Part shown: positions 16,192 through 23,500 of the stretch, one piece after another
Layout: each line of letters starts with the position of its first letter
How positions within the stretch are numbered: the stretch's first letter is position 1
From: Bradyrhizobium sp. B097
GTDB taxonomy: Bacteria; Pseudomonadota; Alphaproteobacteria; Rhizobiales; Xanthobacteraceae
Assembly (NCBI RefSeq): GCF_038957035.1
Contig: NZ_CP152412.1
Coordinates: 1,856,501 to 1,920,500 of the forward strand
Length of the DNA stretch: 64,000 bases
Direction of reading: 5' to 3'
Translations under genes and position numbers: made by a program
The notes under the pieces: generated by a model
Databases searched by the model: none
What the model was told of the DNA's origin: nothing
Seen by the model: only the letters and a program-made list of their open reading frames with translations

Positions 16192-17463
16192 TCAGGCGGC
16201 GATGCGCACTGGCAGCGTCTCGTAGCCCTTGATGAAGCTGGAATACACCCGCTGCGGCTCCTCCACCACCTCGATCGTGTCGAAGCGCTTGAGGATCTCC
16301 TCCCAGATGATCTTGAGCTGCAGCTCGGCAAGACGCAGCCCGACGCATCGGTGGATGCCGAAGCCGAAGGAGATGTGGGTGCGCGGCCGGGCGCGGTCGA
16401 TCAGGAACTCGTAGGGCTTCTCGATCGCCTCTTCGTCGCGGTTGCCCGAGACGTACCACATCACGACCTTGTCGCCCTTCTTGATCTGGCGGCCGCGGAA
16501 CTCGAAGTCGGCGAGCGCGGTGCGCCGCATATGGGCGAGCGGCGTCTGCCAGCGGATCACCTCGGGCACGAAACTGTCGATCAGCGCCGGGTTCTCCTTG
16601 AGCTTGCGATACTGCTCCGGATGCTTGCTCAGCGCGTAGATACTGCCGGACAGCGTGTTGCGCGTGGTGTCGTTGCCGCCGACGATCAGCAGGATCAGGT
16701 TGCCGAGGAAGTTCTTCGGGTCCATGTTCCGCGTGGCGTCGCTGTGCGCCATCATCGAGAGCAGGTCGCTCTTCGGCGGTTGGTCAGCTCGTTCCTTCCA
16801 CAGCCGTGCGAAATAGGTCGCGCATTCCATCAGTTCCGCCTGCCGCTCGTCCTCGGTGGCGACCAGGCCGCCGGCGCCGGGCAGGGTGGTCGCGACGTCG
16901 GACCAGCGCGTCAGCTTGCGGCGATCCTCCCACGGGAAGTCGAACAGCACCGCGAGCATCTGCGTGGTCAGCTCGATCGAGACCTTGTCGACCCAGTCGA
17001 ACACCTCGCCGCGCGGCAGATTGTCGAGGCACTCGGTCGAGCGGTTGCGGATATTGATCGCGAGCTCGTCGAGGTGCGTCGGCGTGAACATCGGCGCCAC
17101 GGTCTTGCGCTGCGCCGAATGGCGCGGCTGGTCCATCGCGATGAAGCTTTCGCGGCGCAGGTCCGGCGGCACGTCGCGGATGGTGATGCCGCCGAGCGAT
17201 GCCGCCGAGGAGAACACCGCGTGGTTGGTCTCGATGTCCATGATGTCGTTGTAGCGGGTGATCGACCAGTACGGACCGAACATCGAATCCTTACAGTAGT
17301 GCACCGGATCCTCGCGGCGCAGCCGGTCGAAATACGGCCAGAAGGTATCGGTCTTGAACAGCTCGGGATGGCCGGGATCGTAGTCTGCGAGCGCAAGCGT
17401 GTTGGCGCGTTCGCGTGCAGTGTCCAGATTGGTGTCGTCGACCAGATCGATGGTCCCGTGCAT
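16192..17463 (-). CDS. Cytochrome P450, CYP153-like (copy 2)
   Basis: 423 residues and a close paralogue of the downstream P450 along its whole length. Haem loop SFGFGIHRCVGLRLAE with Cys373, I-helix LLIVGGNDTTRNTLSG, K-helix EVIRWQTPLAHMRR. The substrate-recognition region differs (SLGGITIRDVPPDLRRESF here against STLGGISIRDVPPGYDYPSF in copy 1), so the pair may divide a substrate range. GAGGAG precedes the ATG. It is first in the leftward pair, with an inverted repeat TTTGACC-N12-GGTCAAA about 105 bp upstream. Confidence 0.88.
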   Translation of the reverse strand: MHGTIDLVDDTNLDTARERANTLALADYDPGHPELFKTDTFWPYFDRLRREDPVHYCKDSMFGPYWSITRYNDIMDIETNHAVFSSAASLGGITIRDVPPDLRRESFIAMDQPRHSAQRKTVAPMFTPTHLDELAINIRNRSTECLDNLPRGEVFDWVDKVSIELTTQMLAVLFDFPWEDRRKLTRWSDVATTLPGAGGLVATEDERQAELMECATYFARLWKERADQPPKSDLLSMMAHSDATRNMDPKNFLGNLILLIVGGNDTTRNTLSGSIYALSKHPEQYRKLKENPALIDSFVPEVIRWQTPLAHMRRTALADFEFRGRQIKKGDKVVMWYVSGNRDEEAIEKPYEFLIDRARPRTHISFGFGIHRCVGLRLAELQLKIIWEEILKRFDTIEVVEEPQRVYSSFIKGYETLPVRIAA

Positions 17464-17567
17464 GAGCGGCTCCTCAACCGTTTTCGCCGCCGGGGCATCG
17501 CCGGCGCGACATGTTTTACCGAATTACATTCTCATTCCGCGGTTTGCGCAAGGGCTCTCAACGCGCA

Positions 17568-17593
17568 TTTGACCGCATTGATGTCAGGTCAAA
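17568..17593. promoter_or_regulatory. Inverted repeat TTTGACC-N12-GGTCAAA upstream of the P450 pair
   Basis: Perfect 7-bp arms with a 12-bp spacer, about 105 bp upstream of the first P450 start. The size suits a homodimeric regulator. No regulator gene is adjacent. Confidence 0.45.
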
Positions 17594-17703
17594 GCGGCCG
17601 AATCCGGGCCTTTCCGGTGGTGGCGGGGCCGTGGGCCACGGCCTCGCTGTTTGAAACGGCGTTTGATTCGGTCGGGCGGCGGCGTGCGAACAGTGCGGGG
17701 CGG

Positions 17704-18078
17704 CTATTGGCTGGCGGGTTTTTCGCTGCCGGTTGTTTCACAGGGATAGGTATCCTGCATGCCCCACAGCAGCAGGAGCGCGACCGCCATCTCGCCTTTG
17801 GCGGACCGCTTGTCGGCGGACTTGAGCATGATCTCCTCGGTCTGCTCGCTCGTCAGTGCGAGGTCGCCCGGCATGCAGAACAGCAATTGGCCGCCATGCC
17901 GTTTCAGCCAGGCATTGGAAGCCATCATGCCGCCCCTGACGCCGTCCAGATACATGTGATTGAAGATGCGAAAATTCTCATTCTTTGGATTGCGATAGGA
18001 ATCCAGCCGCACGTCGACGGCCGCAGCGGGAGCTGCCGTCAGCGCCAGAAAGCATGCCGACACGATCCACTTGCTCAT
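17704..18078 (-). CDS. Small secreted protein, Rap1a/Tai-like
   Basis: 124 residues with a signal peptide (MSKWIVSACFLALTAAPAAA) and a mature part with FCMPGDLALTSEQTEEIML and the end YPCETT. The two cysteines are probably disulfide-bonded. The spacing of an N-terminal Asn/Tyr-rich part, a central FC.P.. and a helical C-terminus recalls Rap1a/Tai-type periplasmic immunity proteins, but no effector gene is nearby, so that link is weak. It is a single gene ending 240 bp upstream of the P450 pair. Confidence 0.6.
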   Translation of the reverse strand: MSKWIVSACFLALTAAPAAAVDVRLDSYRNPKNENFRIFNHMYLDGVRGGMMASNAWLKRHGGQLLFCMPGDLALTSEQTEEIMLKSADKRSAKGEMAVALLLLWGMQDTYPCETTGSEKPASQ

Positions 18079-18300
18079 CGCTATCCTTCCTCGCTTGTCC
18101 GGCGTGTTCCCTCGTCACCTGATCCGTAAGTATCTCATTCCCGCCATGGGGTTCGAAGCTCGCGCTCGACGAGGGCGGGGTGGCGGTCGCCTCGCTGCGA
18201 CCGGGGCGATACCGGCAGCAAGGACGGCGCTGTTTCCGGCGATACCGTTAAGGCATGGCCAACCGCACCCCAGCAAAAATCGGCCTGTCATCTCGACCTT

Positions 18301-18320
18301 GTGTGAAACCTGGATCACAC
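18301..18320. promoter_or_regulatory. Inverted repeat GTGTGA-N8-TCACAC upstream of the DUF898 gene
   Basis: Perfect 6-bp arms, ending 59 bp before the GTG start of the membrane protein. It resembles a CRP/FNR-type half-site pair, but the 8-bp spacer is two longer than the usual CRP spacing. The rest of the ~300-bp gap from 18079 shows nothing recognisable. Confidence 0.35.
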
Positions 18321-18379
18321 TCGCAGCGACAAACCTGTGCTTTTGATACGCAGAGATTGTCCCGTCTGGAGTTGACCCC

Positions 18380-19540
18380 GTGAACGACATGAGCTGGACC
18401 CCGCTGGGGCCGCCGCAGCCGCCCCCGCAACCGGTTCCGCCGCCGATGCCGGTGGCGTTTTCAGGGAACCGGAAGGAGTTCTTCCGGCTGGTCGCGCGCG
18501 GCGCCGGGCTCGAACTGGTCACGGTCGGCTTCTACCGGTTCTGGCTCACCACCGACATCCGCCGTCACCTCTGGTCGAACACCCAGATCGACGGCGACGC
18601 GCCGGAATATACCGGCCGCGGCAAGGAGCTCCTGATCGGCTTCCTGGTCGCGCTCGCGATCCTGGTGCCGATCTATCTCGGCTACTTCCTGATCGGCATC
18701 GAGGCCGAGCATCTCAAGGCGTTCGCCTCGCTGCCGCTGGTCGCCTTCTTCTATCTGTTCGGCCAGTTCGCGATCTATCGCGCGCGGCGCTACCGCCTGA
18801 CGCGCACGGTGTGGCGCGGCGTCCGCTTCTGGATGAGCGGCTCGGGCTGGATCTATGCGCTGAAGGCCTCGCTGTGGGGCGTGGTGGTCGTGATCACGCT
18901 CGGCCTCGCGTTGCCATGGCGCGAGGCGGCGCTCGAACGCTACAAGATGCGGCATTCCTATTACGGCGACCTGCAGGGCTCGTTCGAGGGCCGCGGCTGG
19001 GAGTTCTTCAAGCGCGGCTGGTGGCTCTGGCTCTTGATGCCGTTCGCGCTCTACAGCACGATCTTCGCCCCGTTCGCCTATGCCGCGTTCAAGGCGATCG
19101 AGTGGCGCTGGTGGCTGTCGGGCATCCGCTTCGGCGAGGTCCGGCTGGAATCCACCTTGCGCCGCAGCGCGCTGATCGGCCTGTACTGGAAGGTCATCGG
19201 CTGGGTCATGCTGCTCGGCATGGTGTTCGCGGCCTATCTCGTGCTCTGCACCTTCTTGGTCGCCAGCATGGACGGCTCCTCGATCGAGAGCTTCTTCAAG
19301 ACCGAGGCGTTCGCCAAGAGCATTCCCCTGATCGTGCTGCTCGGCATCGGCTATCTCGCCTTTGCGCTGGCCATGAACGTGGTGATGCGGGTCTATCTGA
19401 TGCGCGATCTCTGGCTCCGGGTGCTGTCCTCGACCATCGTGCACAACATCGGCGCGGCCGCTGACGTCACCGCGCGCGGCGATCTCGCCAATGCGCTCGG
19501 CGAAGGCTTTGCCGACGGCCTCGACGTCGGTGGTTTCTAG
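18380..19540 (+). CDS. DUF898 (YjgN-like) inner-membrane protein
   Basis: 386 residues with a Pro-rich cytoplasmic start (PPQPPPQPVPPP) and six or seven hydrophobic segments. The DUF898 signature is visible: FSGNRKEFFRLVARGAGLEL, VGFYRFWLTTDIRRHLW and IDGDAPEYTGRGKELLIGFL. The GTG at 18380 has GGAG eight bases upstream; an ATG at 18389 is possible. Biochemical function is unknown for the family. It lies four bases from a membrane-anchored M48 protease on the same strand, and the two families are repeatedly found together. Confidence 0.88.
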   Translation: MNDMSWTPLGPPQPPPQPVPPPMPVAFSGNRKEFFRLVARGAGLELVTVGFYRFWLTTDIRRHLWSNTQIDGDAPEYTGRGKELLIGFLVALAILVPIYLGYFLIGIEAEHLKAFASLPLVAFFYLFGQFAIYRARRYRLTRTVWRGVRFWMSGSGWIYALKASLWGVVVVITLGLALPWREAALERYKMRHSYYGDLQGSFEGRGWEFFKRGWWLWLLMPFALYSTIFAPFAYAAFKAIEWRWWLSGIRFGEVRLESTLRRSALIGLYWKVIGWVMLLGMVFAAYLVLCTFLVASMDGSSIESFFKTEAFAKSIPLIVLLGIGYLAFALAMNVVMRVYLMRDLWLRVLSSTIVHNIGAAADVTARGDLANALGEGFADGLDVGGF

Positions 19541-19544
19541 CGAC

Positions 19545-20669
19545 ATGGACTCCGATACCAGCGAGACCAGCTCCGCGGCGACGCCTGCACCGGGCGCCGT
19601 CTTCTTCGACGGTGCATCGAACCGTCGGCGCATCGTTGCGCTCAAACTGTCCGATGCGCTGGAGATCAGGGAAGACGGCGAACTGCGCGCGCGCTGGGCG
19701 TTTGCCGACATCCGCCGCGCCGACAGCCCGTCCGGCCTGCTGCGGCTGAGCTGCCTGACCGCACCGTCGCTGGCGCGGCTCGAGATCCGCGACGCCCAGC
19801 TCATGACTGAACTCGTCGCGCGCTGCGATGCGCTCGAGGCCAGCCTGCCGAACCGCAGGAGCGTCGCCGCGATCGTCGGCTGGTCGCTCGCGGCTGCGGT
19901 GTCGATCGTGCTGGTGGTGCTGTTCGGCGTGCCGCTCGCCGCCGAGCGGCTGACGCCGCTGGTGCCCGACTCCTTCGAACGCCGCCTCGGCGATGTCGCG
20001 GAGGCGCAGGTCAAGGTGCTGTTCGACGGCAAGCCGTGCAGCAACGCGGCCGGCCAAGCGGCATTCGAGAAGCTGGTCGGCAAGCTGCGGGAGACCGCGG
20101 GCCTCGACAATTCAGTGCAGTCGGGCGTGTTGGCGACCTCGGTGCCGAACGCCTTCGCGCTGCCTGGCGGCAAGGTCTATCTGTTCGATGGGCTATTGGA
20201 GAAGGCCGAGAATCCCGACGAGATCGCCGGCGTTTTGGCGCATGAGCTCGGCCATCTGCGCCATCGCGACAGCATGCGCGAGCTGATCCACAATGGCGGC
20301 ACCTCGTTCCTGATCGGGCTGCTGTTCGGCGACATCACCGGGTCCGGCGCGCTGATCTTCGCTTCGCGCTCGCTGGTGACGTCATCCTATTCGCGCGACG
20401 CCGAGACCAATGCCGACAGCTTTGCGATCGAGACCATGCACAAGCTCGGCCGTCCGGCGAAGCCGATGGGCGAACTGATGTTCCGCGTCACCGGCAAGGA
20501 AGGCGGCAAGGGGCTCTCGCTCGTCGCCGGCCATCCGCTGACCGAGGACCGCCTCGCGCGCATGGACAAGGCCGATGCCGGCAGCCGGCCCAATGGCCCG
20601 CCGCTACTGTCATCAGCCGAATGGCAGGCGCTGAAGGGCATCTGCGGATCGGGCAAGGGCAAGGTGTGA
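19545..20669 (+). CDS. M48-family zinc metalloprotease, membrane-anchored
   Basis: 374 residues. An N-terminal cytoplasmic domain precedes one strong membrane segment (VGWSLAAAVSIVLVVLFGV, residues ~108-127); the protease domain follows. The zinc site is HELGH in VLAHELGHLRHRDS, with the third ligand in SRDAETNADSFAIE. SVPNAFALPGGKVYLFDGLL is the family's substrate-groove motif. These peptidases cut membrane or periplasmic proteins under envelope stress. It starts four bases after the DUF898 stop, so it is in one operon. Confidence 0.88.
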   Translation: MDSDTSETSSAATPAPGAVFFDGASNRRRIVALKLSDALEIREDGELRARWAFADIRRADSPSGLLRLSCLTAPSLARLEIRDAQLMTELVARCDALEASLPNRRSVAAIVGWSLAAAVSIVLVVLFGVPLAAERLTPLVPDSFERRLGDVAEAQVKVLFDGKPCSNAAGQAAFEKLVGKLRETAGLDNSVQSGVLATSVPNAFALPGGKVYLFDGLLEKAENPDEIAGVLAHELGHLRHRDSMRELIHNGGTSFLIGLLFGDITGSGALIFASRSLVTSSYSRDAETNADSFAIETMHKLGRPAKPMGELMFRVTGKEGGKGLSLVAGHPLTEDRLARMDKADAGSRPNGPPLLSSAEWQALKGICGSGKGKV

Positions 20670-20720
20670 AGCAGGGGATTTCGAGAACACGGATTTCGAG
20701 AACGTCGCCTGGATAGGGCT

Positions 20721-20793
20721 CGTAGCCCGAATGAAGCGCAGCGAAATCCGGGGCCACTGCTCCCGGATTACGCTTCGCTTCATCCGGGCTACG
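20721..20793. repeat. Dispersed palindromic repeat (GTAGCCCGGATGAAGC family), copy 1
   Basis: CGTAGCCCGAATGAAGCGCA is mirrored by GCTTCATCCGGGCTACG, with GAAATCCGGGG and CCCGGATTACGC inside. A known-looking family; a second, expanded copy is 310 bp downstream. Confidence 0.85.
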
Positions 20794-20843
20794 GATCGCG
20801 ATACACACGCATCGTCGTGACATTAGCACCGGGGAGCAATCCC

Positions 20844-21089
20844 ATGCCGCGTGACGTCAGATACTGGTTTCCCGCCAAGCGCTACGGCTGGGGCTGGGGA
20901 CCGCCGAACAACTGGCAGGGCTGGTCGGTTCTCGCGGGTTTCGTGGTGCTGATCGCCGCGGGCGCGGCAATCATGCTCCCGCACGCCAGGGCCGAATTCC
21001 TCGGCTATGTCGCCGTGCTGAGCGTGCTGCTCACCGGCGTGTGCTGGTGGAAAGGCGAGCCGCCGCGCTGGCGCTGGGGCGGCGACTAG
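20844..21089 (+). CDS. Small two-segment membrane protein
   Basis: 81 residues. A Trp/Gly-rich start (YGWGWGPPNNWQGWS) is followed by two hydrophobic segments (VLAGFVVLIAAGAAIML and FLGYVAVLSVLLTGVCWW) and a charged end. GGGGAG lies just upstream of ATG 20844. I do not recognise a named family; similar Trp-rich two-helix proteins are common in rhizobia. It is flanked on both sides by copies of the same palindromic repeat. Confidence 0.65.
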   Translation: MPRDVRYWFPAKRYGWGWGPPNNWQGWSVLAGFVVLIAAGAAIMLPHARAEFLGYVAVLSVLLTGVCWWKGEPPRWRWGGD

Positions 21090-21105
21090 AGCAACTTCGA
21101 GCAAG

Positions 21106-21209
21106 TAGCCCGCATGAGCGCAGCGATATGCGGGGCAACCGCCCCCGGATATCGCGGAGCCTGTCATCGGGCGCGCGTTCGCGCGACCCGTTGGCTCATC
21201 CGGGCTACA
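21106..21209. repeat. Dispersed palindromic repeat (GTAGCCCGGATGAAGC family), copy 2, expanded
   Basis: GTAGCCCGCATGAGCGCAGC at the left and GGCTCATCCGGGCTAC at the right, with an extra internal hairpin GGGCGCGCGTTCGCGCGACCC. It is longer than copy 1 by this insert. Confidence 0.82.
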
Positions 21210-21235
21210 TCCGTGCTGGCCGGCGGCCGAGCGAC

Positions 21236-22384
21236 CTACTTCACCAGCCTGAACTTGCCGCCCTCGACCTTGATCAGGAACGCCGACCGCTCGTCATAGC
21301 CATTGTGATCGGTCGGGCTCATCGTCGAGAGGCCGTTGTTGAGATAGACGTCCTTGCCGCGCTCGAGCTCGTCGCGCAGCGCGGCGCGGAATTCCGGCGT
21401 GCCGGGCTTCGCCGTCTTCAGCGCGCTGGCCGCCGCCCGCTTGAACAGCGTGACGGCGTCCCACAGATGGGCGCCGAAGATGTTCGGGCTCGAGCCGTTG
21501 ACCTTCTCGTAGGACGACACGAACGCGTCGCGCGCCTGGCGGAACGGATCGCTCGCCGGCAGATCGTCGGCGATTGTGAAGGCCTCGCCGGTGAAGATCG
21601 CGCCCTCGACATTGACGCCGCCGAGCTTGATGAATTCCTCCGACGCAACGCCGTGGGTCTGGAAGATCTTGCCGGCATAGCCGCGGCTGCGCAGCGCCTC
21701 CTGCGGCAGCACCGCCGGCGTGCCAGCGGAGGCGATGAACACTGCCTCCGGGTTGGTCGCGATCACCTTCAGCGCCTGGCCCATCGCGCTGGTGTCGGCG
21801 CGCGCATAGACCTCATGCGTCGTGACGGTGAGGCCGAGCGTGGGCGCCAGCCGCGACACCTCATTGTAATAGCCTTCGCCATAGCCGTCGGAGACGCCGA
21901 TATAGCCGAGCGTCTTGATGCCGGATTTCGCGATGTATTTCAGGATCGCCGCCGCCATCAGATCGTCATTGGGGACCACCTTGAACGCCCAGCGGCGGCG
22001 GTCGTCCATTGGCCGCACGATCGCGGTCGCCGCGGCGAGCGAGATGATCGGCGTCTTGGATTCGAAGGCGACGTCGAGCATCGGCATGGTCACGGGGGTC
22101 AGCGAGGAGCCGATCAGGATGTCGACGCCGTCCTGGATCACGAGGCGGCGGGCATTCTGCGTGCCCTTGGTCGGGTCGGACTCGTCGTCGAGGGCGATAT
22201 AGACCACCTTCTCGCCGCCGATCTCCTTCGGCAGCGCGGCGATGGTGCGCATCTGCGGCTGGCCGAGCGCCGAGCCCGGCCCGGATGCCGACACCACGAC
22301 GCCGACCTTGATGTCGGCACGCGCGTCCGGCGCGACCAGCAGCGCGCCCGCGAGTACCCAGAGTCCGGCCATGGCCAGCTTCAT
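21236..22384 (-). CDS. Orphan branched-chain amino acid-type ABC substrate-binding protein
   Basis: 382 residues with a Sec signal peptide (MKLAMAGLWVLAGALLVAPDARA) and the type I periplasmic-binding fold (Peripla_BP_6): DIKVGVVVSASGPGSALG at the mature start, GVDILIGSSLTPVTMPMLDV, and VPNDDLMAAAILKYIAKSGIKT. Proteins of this group bind branched-chain amino acids, aromatic acids or amides for LivHMGF-type importers. GGGAGG precedes the ATG. No permease or ATPase genes are adjacent, so it must use components coded elsewhere. Confidence 0.87.
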   Translation of the reverse strand: MKLAMAGLWVLAGALLVAPDARADIKVGVVVSASGPGSALGQPQMRTIAALPKEIGGEKVVYIALDDESDPTKGTQNARRLVIQDGVDILIGSSLTPVTMPMLDVAFESKTPIISLAAATAIVRPMDDRRRWAFKVVPNDDLMAAAILKYIAKSGIKTLGYIGVSDGYGEGYYNEVSRLAPTLGLTVTTHEVYARADTSAMGQALKVIATNPEAVFIASAGTPAVLPQEALRSRGYAGKIFQTHGVASEEFIKLGGVNVEGAIFTGEAFTIADDLPASDPFRQARDAFVSSYEKVNGSSPNIFGAHLWDAVTLFKRAAASALKTAKPGTPEFRAALRDELERGKDVYLNNGLSTMSPTDHNGYDERSAFLIKVEGGKFRLVK

Positions 22385-22480
22385 CGCAAATCCTCCCAGC
22401 AGGTTCTTTTTGTGTCAGTGCGGCCGATGATAGCCGACCGGTGTCCGGTTTCGCATCATATTGATTCCGCCTGATGCGTC

Positions 22481-22500
22481 TGTCCCCCTGATTGGGGACA
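22481..22500. promoter_or_regulatory. Hairpin TGTCCCC-N6-GGGGACA upstream of the orphan binding protein
   Basis: Perfect 7-bp inverted repeat with a 6-bp centre, about 100 bp upstream of the binding-protein start and 130 bp upstream of the small rightward gene. Could be an operator for either. Confidence 0.4.
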
Positions 22501-22631
22501 TCCGGGCGGCGGCTGCGGCCCGGCCCTGAACCTGGCGTTTACCAATCCCTTAAAGGTCGCAGGAACCAGTTTCCCTAATCGGGCGGCAACGTCCTCCTGC
22601 TAATGAAGAACGGGAAAAGGGAGTACGAACC

Positions 22632-22748
22632 ATGTTCAGCATTGTTCGGATCCTCGTCTTGATCGCATCTCGATATGCGGGATCCGTGGTTGCAGGCGTG
22701 CAGTTGGACGGCGCGTGGCCGTCGCAAGCGGTCCACGTCCATGATTGA
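22632..22748 (+). CDS. Possible 38-residue leader peptide
   Basis: A short frame beginning MFSIVRILVLIASRYAGS with GGGAG eight bases upstream of its ATG. Its TGA (22746-22748) overlaps the start of the next small gene (ATG 22741) in another frame, so translation of the two would be coupled. The hydrophobic N-terminus could insert in the membrane. No homologue recognised; it may serve only to open the downstream start. Confidence 0.4.
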   Translation: MFSIVRILVLIASRYAGSVVAGVQLDGAWPSQAVHVHD

Positions 22749-22953
22749 GCATCATCCGATCGCGCCCGAGCACGCGCGTGCCATCTGCGAAGAGATCGGC
22801 GAGAGACTGCGCTATGCGCTGCAAGGCGATTACGCCGATTTGCCGCCAAGGCTGCGCGAGCTCGTGAACGAGCTCGCTCTGCAGGATTTTGAGGCGCCGT
22901 CGCTGGTGCCGACAATGGCGGAGATGACGCGGCCGCTCGTCGTCGCGGCCTAG
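22741..22953 (+). CDS. Small acidic hypothetical protein
   Basis: 70 residues, predicted mostly helical and without membrane segments: EHARAICEEIGERLRYALQG then PPRLRELVNELALQD. No strong ribosome binding site of its own; the overlapping 38-residue frame upstream has one. Codon usage is normal for the region. It resembles small conserved rhizobial proteins of unknown function. It converges on lspA with 9 bp between stops. Confidence 0.6.
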   Translation: MIEHHPIAPEHARAICEEIGERLRYALQGDYADLPPRLRELVNELALQDFEAPSLVPTMAEMTRPLVVAA

Positions 22954-22962
22954 GATATCGAT

Positions 22963-23493
22963 CTAGTTGTTGCCGTGGTCTGTCTTGGGCGCTTCCAAAG
23001 ATGGCAGCAGCGCAGCAAGCAGAACGAGCGCGATTCCCAAATCGATTGAAACGTCGGCGACGTTGAAAATCCAGACAAATCGAAGTTTCGAGGCATCGAA
23101 CAGATCGACGACGGCTCCCAATCGAAGGCGGTCGATCGCATTTCCGGCGGCTCCGGCGCCGATCAAGGCGAATCCGAAGGCGTTGATGGTCGATGTCGAT
23201 CTCCGCAGGATCGATCCGAGCAGCGCGGCCGCCGCGGCAAGGCCGACGAACGCGAGCGCCCACCGCGACAAGGCTCCGTAGTCGGGAACGAGACCGAATG
23301 CGTTGCTGCGATTGAACACGAGTGTAAGATCAACGGGCCCCGGCAGATTGACGGTGGCGCCGGTTTCCAGCGATCGAAGCGCCCAAAGCTTTGTCAGCTG
23401 ATCCAGCGCCAGCATCGCAAGCGCGGCGCAGAGCGCGATGATGTGCGCGCTTCGATCTCTTCTCGCAAAACAGTTTCGAAGTGAGGAGCACAA
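22963..23493 (-). CDS. lspA: Signal peptidase II-like protein
   Basis: 176 residues with four membrane segments and the aspartic-peptidase signatures of LspA: LVFNRSNAFGLVPDYGALSR, GAGAAGNAIDRLRLGAVVD (first catalytic Asp) and FNVADVSIDLG (second). LspA removes lipoprotein signal peptides at the inner membrane. The start is uncertain: a TTG at 23493 keeps the full first membrane helix. It begins seven bases after the stop of a LysR gene, an unusual context for lspA, which suggests an accessory copy. Confidence 0.8.
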   Translation of the reverse strand: MCSSLRNCFARRDRSAHIIALCAALAMLALDQLTKLWALRSLETGATVNLPGPVDLTLVFNRSNAFGLVPDYGALSRWALAFVGLAAAAALLGSILRRSTSTINAFGFALIGAGAAGNAIDRLRLGAVVDLFDASKLRFVWIFNVADVSIDLGIALVLLAALLPSLEAPKTDHGNN

Positions 23494-23500
23494 GTTCGCT

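Noticed and set aside
15874..18129. A 751-codon rightward open frame across both P450 genes
   Set aside because: It is antisense to two genes with clear haem and I-helix motifs; the translation is Arg/His/Asp-rich shadow sequence with no domain.
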